Below are positions 14,666 to 22,177 of a stretch of DNA of 33,779 nucleotides, piece by piece (position 1 is the first letter of the stretch; every line of letters starts with the position of its first letter). Under the pieces are notes generated by a model. It had not been told where the DNA came from. It ran no database searches and saw only the letters and a program-made list of their open reading frames with translations. The stretch covers positions 69,249-103,027 of the forward strand of contig NZ_NHRJ02000014.1 in assembly GCF_002220865.2 (NCBI RefSeq), written 5' to 3'. Source of the stretch: Paenibacillus xerothermodurans. Its GTDB lineage: Bacteria; Bacillota; Bacilli; Paenibacillales; NBRC-103111. The translations under genes were made by a program, and so were the position numbers.

Positions 14666-16144
14666 ATGTTATTTCATTTCAGGAGAATGCCGCTATGGAT
14701 GCGGATCTATCTGATGGTATTCGGGTTGATCGCACTGATGATCCTATTCTTTTCATACAGGATGATTACGGTCTCCAGCGAAGCTGGCATTCAGCGGGAA
14801 TACGCCGCCTCGCTCGACAGGCATGCTATGTTCTATAACGCTTTAAAGATGTACGCCAGCACCATGGATCAGATCAGTTACAATCCGAATCTGGAGCACA
14901 AGATGCTTACCCAAGCCGTGCAGAACTACGGCCTTTATTATACAGATAATAAGAGCCACGTAGCGATGACGAATGAGGCGGGGGAGAAGCTGTACAGCAG
15001 CATACTTCCTGATGATGAGCATGCTATGGGACTTACTCCCGCCAAAGACGGAAGACGCAGCTATGTAATTCGAAGTGTAGGCTCGCGTACCGTGCTGTTT
15101 GTTTCAGGCTGGGTGGACATAAACGGCAAGTTGTTTCGCCTGGATTTTACGGATAACATAACGAATTTAATTGCCGATCTAAAGTCGTTGGCCCGGCAGA
15201 TGTCATTATGGCTGTCGGTCGGCATGGTCATGCTGGCTCTGGGGTTATATGTTCTCATCAGACAAGCCCTGCATCCGCTCGCCCAGTTAAGTACACAAGC
15301 CCAAGCGATAGCGAAAGGAAGGTATGATCACCGCATAACCGTTAAACGTGATGATGAGATCGGTCAGCTGGCGGTTGACTTTAATCATATGGCGGATGCA
15401 ATCCAAGCGAATACAGCTCTTCTTCAACGGGCGGTACAAGAAAGAGAGCGCTTCATCGCAAGTCTTGCCCATGAACTGAAAACACCGCTGACGTCTATCA
15501 TGGGGTATGCCGATTTGCTTCAATATTATCAGTTGGATGAACAAGAGGTCACACAGGCGCTTCAATTCATTCGCAACGAAAGCAAGAGACTTGACGACAT
15601 TTCAATCAAATTGCTCGAGATGTTTCGGCTTGGAGCAGGACCCGTGCTGAATAAGCAGGTAGTTCCCGTTTTTTCGCTTATGCAGCAAGCGGAGCTCATA
15701 ACCAAATTGTCGTTGTCCCGAAAACGGCAGCGCTTGGATATAAAGTCTTCCATTACCGAAGTTGCGGTTGATCAGGAACTGTTTTTACTCCTGTTAAGTA
15801 ATCTGATTGAAAATGCTTCGAGAGCCTCAGACAACGATGCGGTGATTTCGATTCAGGCGTATCCCCGGGAGAGATCTGTTGTTTTTTGTGTGCGGGATAA
15901 CGGCTGCGGTATTCCAGCTGAACATTTGGACGATGTGCTTCAGCCCTTTTTCATGCTGGACGGTGCAAGGGATGGAAAAAAGAAGGGTCATGGGTTAGGC
16001 TTGTCGCTGAGCAAGGCGATTGCCGAAGCGCATGGCGGAAGGCTTGATATGAAAAGCCGGCTTGGGGAAGGAACAACGGTGTATGCTCTGATTCCCAATC
16101 AGGAAAATTTGCAAAATGATGACATCCCGCCTATGGAACCATGA
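14666..16144 (+). CDS. Sensor histidine kinase
   Basis: This is a 492-aa membrane sensor. The first membrane helix spans about residues 11-30, an extracytoplasmic domain about 33-178, and the second helix about 182-199. HAMP is about 200-252, with HisKA around His269 (SLAHELKTPLTS) and HATPase_c after about 370: N-box LLSNLIENAS, DNGCGIP and GHGLGLSLSKAI. It would autophosphorylate His269 and pass the phosphate to the preceding regulator. The ATG is two bases after the regulator stop, with GGAG inside that gene's end, so the two are co-translated. The following exported protein may belong to the same sensory unit. The stimulus is unknown; the external domain is not of a type I recognise. Confidence 0.94.
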   Translation: MLFHFRRMPLWMRIYLMVFGLIALMILFFSYRMITVSSEAGIQREYAASLDRHAMFYNALKMYASTMDQISYNPNLEHKMLTQAVQNYGLYYTDNKSHVAMTNEAGEKLYSSILPDDEHAMGLTPAKDGRRSYVIRSVGSRTVLFVSGWVDINGKLFRLDFTDNITNLIADLKSLARQMSLWLSVGMVMLALGLYVLIRQALHPLAQLSTQAQAIAKGRYDHRITVKRDDEIGQLAVDFNHMADAIQANTALLQRAVQERERFIASLAHELKTPLTSIMGYADLLQYYQLDEQEVTQALQFIRNESKRLDDISIKLLEMFRLGAGPVLNKQVVPVFSLMQQAELITKLSLSRKRQRLDIKSSITEVAVDQELFLLLLSNLIENASRASDNDAVISIQAYPRERSVVFCVRDNGCGIPAEHLDDVLQPFFMLDGARDGKKKGHGLGLSLSKAIAEAHGGRLDMKSRLGEGTTVYALIPNQENLQNDDIPPMEP

Positions 16145-16216
16145 CAAGATGATGGTACTTTATTCATGTCGAACATCCGGAGGTTCGAACCATTCCATTA
16201 ATCGGAGGTCATTCAT

Positions 16217-16765
16217 ATGCAAAACAACAAAGTGAAAAAGAAGGCTGGCGTACTGTTAAGCCTTGCCGCTCTAGGCGCGTTAGCCATCGTCTCCAGTCAT
16301 TCACTGGTCAGTTATGCCCAATCCACAATGGACAGCAAAAAGAATGTTGTCATGACGGAAGCACAGCCGCCTAAAGATCTGGTCAGTGAGGAAACAGCAA
16401 AACCGGCGACTCAGCCGGAAGTGTCAAATAAGGACACTGGAACGGCCATGGTTTTTCCCGTCGCGATGTCCAAAGAACAAGCGGAGCCTTTTATCCAAGC
16501 TGCCAAACAAGCTTTCAAAGCTAAGAACATAGAGCTTCCTGACAGCGGGTACTGGATTAGCAGCAGGTATGTTGATAATAATACGCAAGATGTGCAAATC
16601 GATTGGTATCCGAATAGCTTTGATGGTCTCGGACCGGTCAATTTTATTAAGGATAAGGTGTATTTTGTATACTTTACCAATGCCGACCTGAATAAAGGAA
16701 CGGGCGACGTACAGAATGTTCGTGTTATCGAGAAGGGTGGCTTTCCACGACCTTCCGCCCAGTAG
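16217..16765 (+). CDS. Exported protein of unknown function, linked to the two-component genes
   Basis: This is a 182-aa secreted protein. Residues 1-35 form a signal peptide (NNKVKKKAGVLLSLAALGA, cleavage near SYA-QS). A low-complexity Thr/Pro/Glu/Lys linker runs to about residue 75, followed by one compact domain. That domain contains QAEPFIQAAKQAFKAKNIEL, GYWISSRYVDNNTQDVQIDW and KDKVYFVYFTNADLN. No family is recognised. CGGAGG is placed 9 bases before the ATG. It is 72 bases after the kinase gene and before a strong terminator, so it is probably the third gene of the operon. It could be a target or an accessory of the sensor. Confidence 0.75.
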   Translation: MQNNKVKKKAGVLLSLAALGALAIVSSHSLVSYAQSTMDSKKNVVMTEAQPPKDLVSEETAKPATQPEVSNKDTGTAMVFPVAMSKEQAEPFIQAAKQAFKAKNIELPDSGYWISSRYVDNNTQDVQIDWYPNSFDGLGPVNFIKDKVYFVYFTNADLNKGTGDVQNVRVIEKGGFPRPSAQ

Positions 16766-16830
16766 ATATCCGGTGTGCGTGGTACAATATAGTCCGATTT
16801 CACCCGCGCGTTATATGATGCAGAGAAAAA

Positions 16831-16866
16831 AACGGCTTCTCCGTGTTCGGAGAAGCCGTTTTTTTA
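16831..16866. terminator. Bidirectional terminator after the two-component operon
   Basis: AACGGCTTCTCCG (16831-16843) pairs with CGGAGAAGCCGTT (16848-16860), loop TGTT. A T run lies on the + strand and an A run (AGAGAAAAAA) before the stem gives the minus-strand tail. Confidence 0.88.
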
Positions 16867-16969
16867 TACATTTTTTCTCTTTTTTTGCATGAGATTTTCG
16901 AAATATCTTGCATGAAGCGCCTTCTTTTAAGCGTAACAGAAAACTTTCACTGTGTAAGTAAATTCGGTC

Positions 16970-17405
16970 TTATTTCAGTTGGCTTTGCTTTTCGACACCT
17001 AGCGGTTCAAAAGCTTCTATCAGCTTCTGCGCCAATGCGTTGTCCCCGTGCGAAATAAAAGACGAGAACTTTGCCCATTCCATATGATCCGTTCGGGGGG
17101 ACAGCACGCGCGGTTGGAAATGGGTCGCGTTGTACTGCTCTCCTCTGTGCAACGTTCGAGAAAATGTATATCGTCAAGTTTCCTGATTCGAGTTGGTATA
17201 GGTGCCCTTAAGCGCCTTCTCGTTGGAGATCATATGCGCTGCGGGATTCCGCTCTTTTTGAATATTGAATACCTGCTTCACTAAGGGCAGTCAACACGTC
17301 GTTTAATGTCAATTCCGCAATCTGTTCCTGAGATGTCTCTGTTTTATTTCCACAAGCACATAAACCAACGACCATAAAAATGAGGATTAATAAAGTTTTG
17401 TTCAT
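16970..17405 (-). pseudogene. Frameshifted lipoprotein gene
   Basis: The start is intact: AAAAGGAGG, then MNKTLLILIFMVVGLCACG, a lipoprotein signal with lipobox LCAC. TLNDVLTALSEAGIQYSKR follows, after which the frame runs into a stop at 17208. Protein-like text resumes in other frames: SNEKALKGTYTNSNQE, DIYIFSNVAQR, then EQYNATHFQPRVLSPRTDH and SFISHGDNALAQKLIEAFEPL to a stop at 16970. The order (N-terminal helix, short strand, 'IYIFS', C-terminal helix) resembles small Bacillales lipoproteins that end with a calcium- or stress-linked domain of unknown role. At least two indels are needed to join the parts, so the gene is dead unless the indels are sequencing errors. Confidence 0.6.
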
Positions 17406-17505
17406 GCCCATTTTCCTCCTTTTGCACTGGACGTAGTTAAAGGGGGGATGTTGCGTTAATCTGTGGCATGGCTTGGTCAAACATTTTTCCCTAATGCAAT
17501 CATTC

Positions 17506-18036
17506 TTAATATGCTTGGACGGCTGGCATTTCCCTTGAATAAATGAAATGAGTCTTATTAAAAACAAATGATTCTTTCTCTTTGCTGAATCCAATCTTTT
17601 CAGCGACTCTAACGGATGATGTATTTCTAGGGTCTATAATACTTATCAGCTTCTTTAACCCTAAGTGATCAAATCCATACTCTTTGCAAGCCAAAGCTGC
17701 TTCCGTAGCAAACCCCTTCGACCAATAACTTTTATTGATATGGTATCCAATCTAAACTTCAATACTTCCATCTACTGTTTGTTTAACAAGACCGCAATCG
17801 CCAATTAATTCACCTGTTTCCTTCAAACAAACAGCCCATAGTCCAAATCCATCGCTCTTGTATCTGTTTTGTTTTTGTTCAATCCAGTCATAAGTTTTTG
17901 GTATGCTAAATGGTGCCGGGTAGTATCGCATCGTTTCCTGATCAGAAAAAATTAAATGCAGAGCAGCAAAATCGTCGTTTTTGTACTGTCTTAAAAATAA
18001 TCTTGGCGTTTCAATAATAAAAATGTGATTCACCAA
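17506..18036 (-). pseudogene. GNAT acetyltransferase with an in-frame amber codon
   Basis: Read as one frame this is a 176-codon RimJ/RimL-type GNAT acetyltransferase, a family that uses acetyl-CoA. It begins near TTG/GTG 18036-18031 (FIIETPRLFLRQYKNDDF), includes GLWAVCLKETGELIGDCGL and VDGSIEV, then TAG at 17754-17752. It continues without frame change: IGYHINKSYWSKGFATEAA, LISIIDPRNTSSVRVAEKIGF. WSKGFATEAA is the acetyl-CoA pyrophosphate loop, so the stop removes the active half. A single base change (GAG to TAG, EVEIGYHI) explains it. No strong ribosome site is seen. Confidence 0.75.
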
Positions 18037-18119
18037 CCTTCAATGAACTCAAGTGTCCATCCACATTAAGAGCAATCCATATATTTCCTGAATTTGAAAA
18101 TAAGCATCTGATAGAAGAA

Positions 18120-18575
18120 GTGAGAAAGAAGTTTGACCCGTTGTATGGATTAGTGCCACCACACATAACACTTGTGTTTCCATTTGAAAGTCAGATGCCG
18201 ACATCAAGGCTTGAAAAACATGTAAGGGATACACTAGTTGGCGTATGCCCATTTCCGATTCACTTGAAAGGGATAACGGCAACACTGGACAACCACTTAT
18301 TCTTAAACGTAAAGAAGGGAAACGACAATATTATCGAACTGCATGATAGGCTATATTCTGGTCTGCTGCGTGGATTTCTGAACCGCCGACATACTTATAC
18401 TCCTCACCTAACCGTTGGGAGATTTAATGCTGAGACTGAGCTTCAAACTGCACTTGACAATACAGAGTCATTTGAAGCATGTTTCGATATAGTTGTTACC
18501 AAAGTAGCTTCTGAAATTATTCATAGCAATGGAGAGTCAACGATTGAATTTATAGTTTCTTTAGTTAACTCATAG
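18120..18575 (+). CDS. 2H phosphoesterase / 2'-5' RNA ligase-like protein, start missing
   Basis: The two catalytic motifs of the 2H superfamily are intact: HITLVFPFE and HLTVGRF. The GTG at 18120 gives 151 residues but removes the first beta strand. In-frame sequence upstream (LRAIHIFPEFENKHLIEEV from 18066) is clearly the true N-terminus, yet it contains no ATG, GTG or TTG where one is expected. The original start was probably lost by mutation or by the junction with the neighbouring acetyltransferase. Family members hydrolyse cyclic phosphate or 2'-5' bonds; the substrate is unknown. Whether this is still expressed is doubtful. Confidence 0.6.
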   Translation: MRKKFDPLYGLVPPHITLVFPFESQMPTSRLEKHVRDTLVGVCPFPIHLKGITATLDNHLFLNVKKGNDNIIELHDRLYSGLLRGFLNRRHTYTPHLTVGRFNAETELQTALDNTESFEACFDIVVTKVASEIIHSNGESTIEFIVSLVNS

Positions 18576-18997
18576 CAGCATTTTTTTTCTAGCTGCATTC
18601 TCAGCCGGCACTTTGCTGTGGTTTGCGGGCAGCATAAGATACCTGCAACCATACCGCCATACATAAATCCCTCAGCTTTTTCCCCTGTACTAAACATTCT
18701 AACAATGCCTCGGTACACACGATACCCGAGTCCCCGGTACTTTGGATATATTTGGCCTCATACGGAACGTCCAGTCCAGTTTTCTGCGAGGCTAACGGAT
18801 CGTCAAGTCCACCGTATTAGGCAGCCACTTCAGAGAGCCCGCGGCCGGAAACGATACCCCACCTACGTATGTTCCTCGTGTACCATTCGCCATATTTCCC
18901 TACACTCTGCACCGTTTCAATAGGGGATTTACCTTTTTTAATGAATTAGTGAAAGTCCCGTCAAATCGCATAAAACCTGCACTGGTTAACAATTCCT
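18576..18997. other. Non-coding / decayed stretch before the gas-vesicle cluster
   Basis: No gene with start, ribosome site and family support is seen. On the minus strand short protein-like fragments appear in several frames (VGKYGEWYTRNIRRWG near 18880, LLECLVQGKKLRDLCMA near 18690). They are compatible with an old, shattered gene. A T-rich run follows the 2H gene stop. Confidence 0.4.
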
Positions 18998-19024
18998 GTT
19001 TGAATCAAACCGCGCCGGAGGTAT
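18998..19024 (+). promoter_or_regulatory. Possible sigma-B-type promoter of the gas-vesicle cluster
   Basis: GTTTGA (18998-19003), a 15-base spacer and AGGTAT (19019-19024) resemble the general-stress consensus GTTTAA - GGGTAT with one mismatch in each half. It lies 73 bases before the truncated gvpA. No good sigma-A promoter was found there. Confidence 0.3.
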
Positions 19025-19096
19025 ATACAAACCAAGCCTAGATAGCAATGTCCAAGTGCACCTCGCGGGAAATAAAAGTGGAGAGGAGACCAAGCC

Positions 19097-19207
19097 ATGA
19101 CTGTTCAAAAAAGTACGGATAGTTCCAGCCTGGCAGAACCCATTGACAGAATCCTCGGCAAGGGAATCGTAATTGATGCATTTGTAAGAGTTCGATTGAG
19201 TTATTGA
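19097..19207 (+). pseudogene. gvpA: Truncated gvpA
   Basis: AGAGGAG precedes an ATG and 36 codons. [20 protein letters not shown] and [12 protein letters not shown] are nearly identical to the intact GvpA encoded 560 bases downstream, then RLSY and a stop. Compared with the intact gene, small deletions after FVRV shift the frame. Only the first helix and part of the first beta strand of the shell protein remain, so it cannot form the gas-vesicle wall. Past the stop, SIELLK-like codons in another frame recall GIEIL. In B. megaterium a full gvpA stands at this place, before gvpP-gvpQ-gvpB. Confidence 0.85.
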
Positions 19208-19211
19208 AAAG

Positions 19212-19643
19212 ATGAACGAACATGTGAAGAAAGCCGTTAGAGAAGTGGGGAAAGCTGTAATCGAACACGCTCCAGAGCCCGTCAAAGAAAAAGTAAAAGA
19301 AGTAGTAGTTGACAAAGCGAAAGAGAAGATCGTCGACCATGTTAGGGATAAGGCAAATGAGCTTACCGAAAACCTGGAGCATGCCAGAGATGGTCTCGCT
19401 GATAAGCTGCATCATAAAGCTGGAGAAGCCAAGCAAAAAACCCGGAGTGTGTTACTCTCGGCCCGTGAAAAGTTGAGGACCGTTGTGAAAAATGGGGAGA
19501 GGCTTCAAAAAACGGTCTCTTCCGGACAGAAGCATAACGATGACCGCAGAGTAAAGGGCATTGAGCATATCAAAGGCATTAGCAACATAAAAACGTCGAA
19601 GGACATTAAGGGGGTCACGAAGATCAAGAGCTATAGCAAATGA
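19212..19643 (+). CDS. gvpQ: GvpQ-like helical gas-vesicle cluster protein
   Basis: This 143-aa, very basic, almost entirely helical protein lies between truncated gvpA and intact gvpA/B, the place of gvpP/gvpQ in the B. megaterium cluster. Residues 1-95 have long amphipathic heptad-like helices ([37 protein letters not shown]). The C-terminus carries short repeats of the form IKGxxxIK ([23 protein letters not shown]). It resembles apolipoprotein/LEA-type helices and may coat or link vesicle surfaces, but no function is proven. Naming as GvpQ rests on position and helical character. Its ATG is 4 bases past the gvpA stop with a weak GAAAAG site. Confidence 0.55.
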   Translation: MNEHVKKAVREVGKAVIEHAPEPVKEKVKEVVVDKAKEKIVDHVRDKANELTENLEHARDGLADKLHHKAGEAKQKTRSVLLSAREKLRTVVKNGERLQKTVSSGQKHNDDRRVKGIEHIKGISNIKTSKDIKGVTKIKSYSK

Positions 19644-19657
19644 AAGGAGAATGCAAA

Positions 19658-19924
19658 ATGGCATCGGTTCAAAAAAGTACGGATAGCTCCAGCCTGGCGG
19701 AGGTCATTGACCGCATTTTAGATAAAGGGATTGTGATTGATGCATTTGTTAGGGTCTCGGTTGTCGGTATTGAAATTTTAACAGTGGAAGCAAGAGTGGT
19801 TATTGCCAGTGTCGATACATGGCTGCGTTATGCAGAGGCTGTCGGATTACTGAGAGATGACGTTGAACAAAACGGTCTTCCCGAACGGGCAAATGAGCGA
19901 AATCAGGCCCGCTTCAGTATCTAG
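19658..19924 (+). CDS. gvpA: Gas vesicle major shell protein GvpA/GvpB
   Basis: This is the 88-aa structural protein that polymerises into the ribbed, gas-permeable wall. After a short N-terminus ([12 protein letters not shown]) come helix 1 ([18 protein letters not shown]), strand 1 ([17 protein letters not shown]), strand 2 and [18 protein letters not shown], the normal GvpA order. The last 18 residues are polar. AAAGGAG stands 7 bases before the ATG at 19658; the ATG at 19640 precedes the ribosome site and is rejected. It is the only intact copy of the shell protein in the window and corresponds by position to B. megaterium gvpB, so vesicle formation would depend on it. Confidence 0.95.
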   Translation: MASVQKSTDSSSLAEVIDRILDKGIVIDAFVRVSVVGIEILTVEARVVIASVDTWLRYAEAVGLLRDDVEQNGLPERANERNQARFSI

Positions 19925-19986
19925 CACAAGAATGCAACGGCAGTGTGGTGTCACCCTGGCCTGTCATGCTGCAGCAGGAGGCCGCG

Positions 19987-20253
19987 ATGGAGATTAAAGA
20001 GATCATTGGCAATGTCACAGAGTTCCTCAATGAATTCGTAGCCCCAGTCCACAAAGTCACTGCAGTGGAACCAAGTGATAATAACGGCTGGAAACTTACG
20101 GTGGAAGTTGTTGAGGAGAGAGAATATATGAAGAAATACGCGAAGGATGAAATGCTGGGGGTATACGAGGTGTGGCTGGATCAGGATAAAAGCGTGACTT
20201 CTTATAAAAGGCGGGATATCCGTTATAGAAGTTCGGTCAAGTATGAAGGGTAG
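19987..20253 (+). CDS. gvpR: Gas vesicle protein GvpO/GvpR
   Basis: This is an 88-aa protein of the GvpO family, the gene called gvpR in B. megaterium. EIIGNVTEFLNEFVAPVHKV forms a helix, then VEPSDNNGWKLTVEVVEE, MLGVYEVWLDQDKSVTSYKR and RYRSS form the strand-rich half typical of the family. In haloarchaea GvpO is needed for vesicle formation; the molecular role is unknown. AGGAGG precedes ATG 19987 at 5 bases, so the longer ORF beginning at 19945 is not used. Only 63 bases separate it from gvpF. In B. megaterium the AAA+ gene gvpN fills that gap. Confidence 0.85.
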   Translation: MEIKEIIGNVTEFLNEFVAPVHKVTAVEPSDNNGWKLTVEVVEEREYMKKYAKDEMLGVYEVWLDQDKSVTSYKRRDIRYRSSVKYEG

Positions 20254-20316
20254 AGATCCTAAAACAGCACACCAGTTTGCCGCACCTCAAAATATCTGCA
20301 AGCCGGATAGGAGGCT

Positions 20317-21090
20317 TTGACCATCAGCGATAAAGAAACGACCGGTATCTACATTTTTTGTGCAATCCAGTCAGAAACAGCTGAAGATTTTGGTGTTATC
20401 GAAATCGAAGGCGAAAATAAAGAACTGTTTACTATTCGGTACAAGGATGCCGCTATTGTAGCCGCTGAGGCTCCCATGAAAATTTATCAGCCGAATAAAG
20501 ACAACTTATCGATGCATCAGAATGCTGTTTCACTTGTGATGAAAAAAAATTCGACTGTAATTCCAGTTAGTTTTGGAAATATTTTTCACTCTAAAGAAGA
20601 TGTGGGCGTACTGCTGGAAAACTTATATCCGCAATTTGAAAAGCTTTTCCCTGCAATACAAGGAAAGGTGGAGCTCGGATTGAAGGTTATTGGAAAGAAA
20701 GCGTGGCTGGAATCAAAGGTCAGCGAGAACTCGAATTTCAAGCAGATGGCTAAAACTGTGCGAGGGAAATCAGAAGCGGCCGCTTACTATGAAAGAATAC
20801 AATTGGGCGGAGCTGCTAAGCAGCTTATTGACTCTCTGCAGCAGCAAGTGGAGCAGGATATATTCAATCCTCTAAGAGAGTTAGCTGAGGCTTCAACAAC
20901 CAATGCTCCTATCGGTGAGAAAATGCTCTTAAACGCGGCCTTTTTAGTAGACCGGCAAAACGAGAACAGGTTTGATGAAAAAGTAAATGAGTTGTACGAA
21001 AAATGGAAGGATAGGGTCGAGTTCAGCTACACCGGACCTTGGGCGGCCTATAACTTTGTGAACATCAGATTAAAGGTTGAGGATGCCTGA
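20317..21090 (+). CDS. gvpF: Gas vesicle protein GvpF (GvpF/L family), unusual start
   Basis: This is a 257-aa GvpF/L protein, which binds GvpA and acts in wall nucleation. TGIYIFCAIQS begins the N-terminal ferredoxin-like domain, and SVVIPVSFGNIF-type text (TVIPVSFGNIFHS), a helical middle and the ending YTGPWAAYNFVNIRL are family hallmarks. The start is odd. AGGAGG (20309-20314) is only 2 bases from TTG 20317, while an ATC codon stands at 20323 with ideal 8-base spacing exactly where relatives have ATG (before SDKETTG). Either a TTG with cramped spacing or a rare ATC start is used, and expression may be reduced. Confidence 0.88.
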   Translation: MTISDKETTGIYIFCAIQSETAEDFGVIEIEGENKELFTIRYKDAAIVAAEAPMKIYQPNKDNLSMHQNAVSLVMKKNSTVIPVSFGNIFHSKEDVGVLLENLYPQFEKLFPAIQGKVELGLKVIGKKAWLESKVSENSNFKQMAKTVRGKSEAAAYYERIQLGGAAKQLIDSLQQQVEQDIFNPLRELAEASTTNAPIGEKMLLNAAFLVDRQNENRFDEKVNELYEKWKDRVEFSYTGPWAAYNFVNIRLKVEDA

Positions 21091-21344
21091 TGCTGCATAA
21101 ATTAGTATCCGCACCGATCAACCTGGTCATAAAAATCGGAGAAAAGGTTAAAGAAGAGGCTGATAAACAGTTGTACGACCTGCCTACCATTCAACAAAAG
21201 CTGATTCAGCTTCAGATGATGTATGAGCTCGAAGATATCCCCGAGGACGCCTTCAAAGCCAAGGAAGAACAATTAATGATGCGATATGAAATCGCCAAAC
21301 GACTGGAATTGGAGCAATGGGAACAGATGACGAAGAAAAAATGA
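21090..21344 (+). CDS. gvpG: Gas vesicle protein GvpG
   Basis: This is an 84-aa helical protein with the GvpG pattern. It starts LHKLVSAPINLVIKIGEKV, then KLIQLQMMYELEDIPEDAF and KAKEEQLMMRYEIAKRLE. GvpG partners GvpF/GvpL in the nucleation complex. Its ATG shares the A of the gvpF TGA (TGATG), so it is translationally coupled; GAGGATG inside gvpF serves as ribosome site. Length and sequence look intact. Confidence 0.93.
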   Translation: MLHKLVSAPINLVIKIGEKVKEEADKQLYDLPTIQQKLIQLQMMYELEDIPEDAFKAKEEQLMMRYEIAKRLELEQWEQMTKKK

Positions 21345-21356
21345 GGACAGTGGAGG

Positions 21357-22163
21357 ATGGGCGGTTTGCTTTATTTATACGGTTTAGTTCCAAGCGAGGA
21401 AGTATCGGGACGATCGTTTCCTACGTTAAAAGGCTTCGATGGCAAAGGTGATCTTTTCACGATTCAGATAGAAAATATAACAGCAATCGTCTGTTATCTG
21501 GCCGCGGAAAATTACTCGGAAGAAAGTATTAAAGAGCGGATTAATAATGATATGGAATGGCTGCAGGAAAAAGCATTCCACCACCATGAAACGGTGATGC
21601 AGCTGTCGAAAATTTTCACAATCATACCTTTGAAGTTTTGTACTTTGTATCATACTCAGGATAGTTTGGAAACGAGTGTTCACTCGAATGAATCAAAAAT
21701 AGCCGAATCCTTCGCCTTAATAGATGGAACTGAAGAATGGAATTTAAAGATTTACTGTGATGATGCGTTGTTGAAGAAACAAGTCAGCCAGAACAATGAC
21801 AAAATAGAAGCAAAGAGAGCGGAGATCAACCGGCTTCCAAAGGGCAAACAATTTTTTGCGAAGAAAAAGCTGGATAAATTAATCGAGACTGAGCTGGAAG
21901 AAGAAAAAATCAGAGTGAGTGAAACCATACATTTGCATCTGAAAGAGCTTGCCCTTAAAGGAAATGTAAAAAGCACTTGGAGTAATGAAGCGACAGGACG
22001 AAAGGATAACATGACCTGGAATGGTGTGTATCTCGTTTCCCAATCGAAAGTAGACAGCTTTTTGGAACAGATCCAGCAGTACGACAAGAATATGAGGGAA
22101 AAAGGATGGCAGTTTAAGGCAACCGGGCCATGGCCGGCCTACCATTTTTCTAGCGTTTCATAA
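21357..22163 (+). CDS. gvpL: Gas vesicle protein GvpL (GvpF/L family)
   Basis: This is a 268-aa second GvpF/L paralogue. GGLLYLYGLVPSEE opens the N-terminal domain, IFTIIPLKFCTLY matches the strand before the helical middle, and KATGPWPAYHF ends the C-terminal domain, as GPWAAYNF does in GvpF. A charged helix (INRLPKGKQFFAKKKLDKL) lies in the centre. GvpL interacts with GvpA and other minor proteins in nucleation. The ATG at 21357 is 12 bases after gvpG; TGAGGA at 21342-21347 has better spacing than the adjacent GGAGG. The gene is intact. Confidence 0.92.
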   Translation: MGGLLYLYGLVPSEEVSGRSFPTLKGFDGKGDLFTIQIENITAIVCYLAAENYSEESIKERINNDMEWLQEKAFHHHETVMQLSKIFTIIPLKFCTLYHTQDSLETSVHSNESKIAESFALIDGTEEWNLKIYCDDALLKKQVSQNNDKIEAKRAEINRLPKGKQFFAKKKLDKLIETELEEEKIRVSETIHLHLKELALKGNVKSTWSNEATGRKDNMTWNGVYLVSQSKVDSFLEQIQQYDKNMREKGWQFKATGPWPAYHFSSVS

Positions 22164-22177
22164 GTGAGGACGAGAAT

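Noticed and set aside
18618-18923. Plus-strand ORF of 101 codons before the gas-vesicle cluster
   Set aside because: Composition (Arg/Pro/Tyr-rich) and lack of a ribosome site suggest chance; the other strand shows fragments of a decayed gene.
19038-19436. Minus-strand hydrophobic ORF of 132 codons over gvpA/gvpQ
   Set aside because: It is antisense to the helical gvpQ-like gene; Lys/Glu codons read as Phe/Leu on the other strand. No ribosome site.
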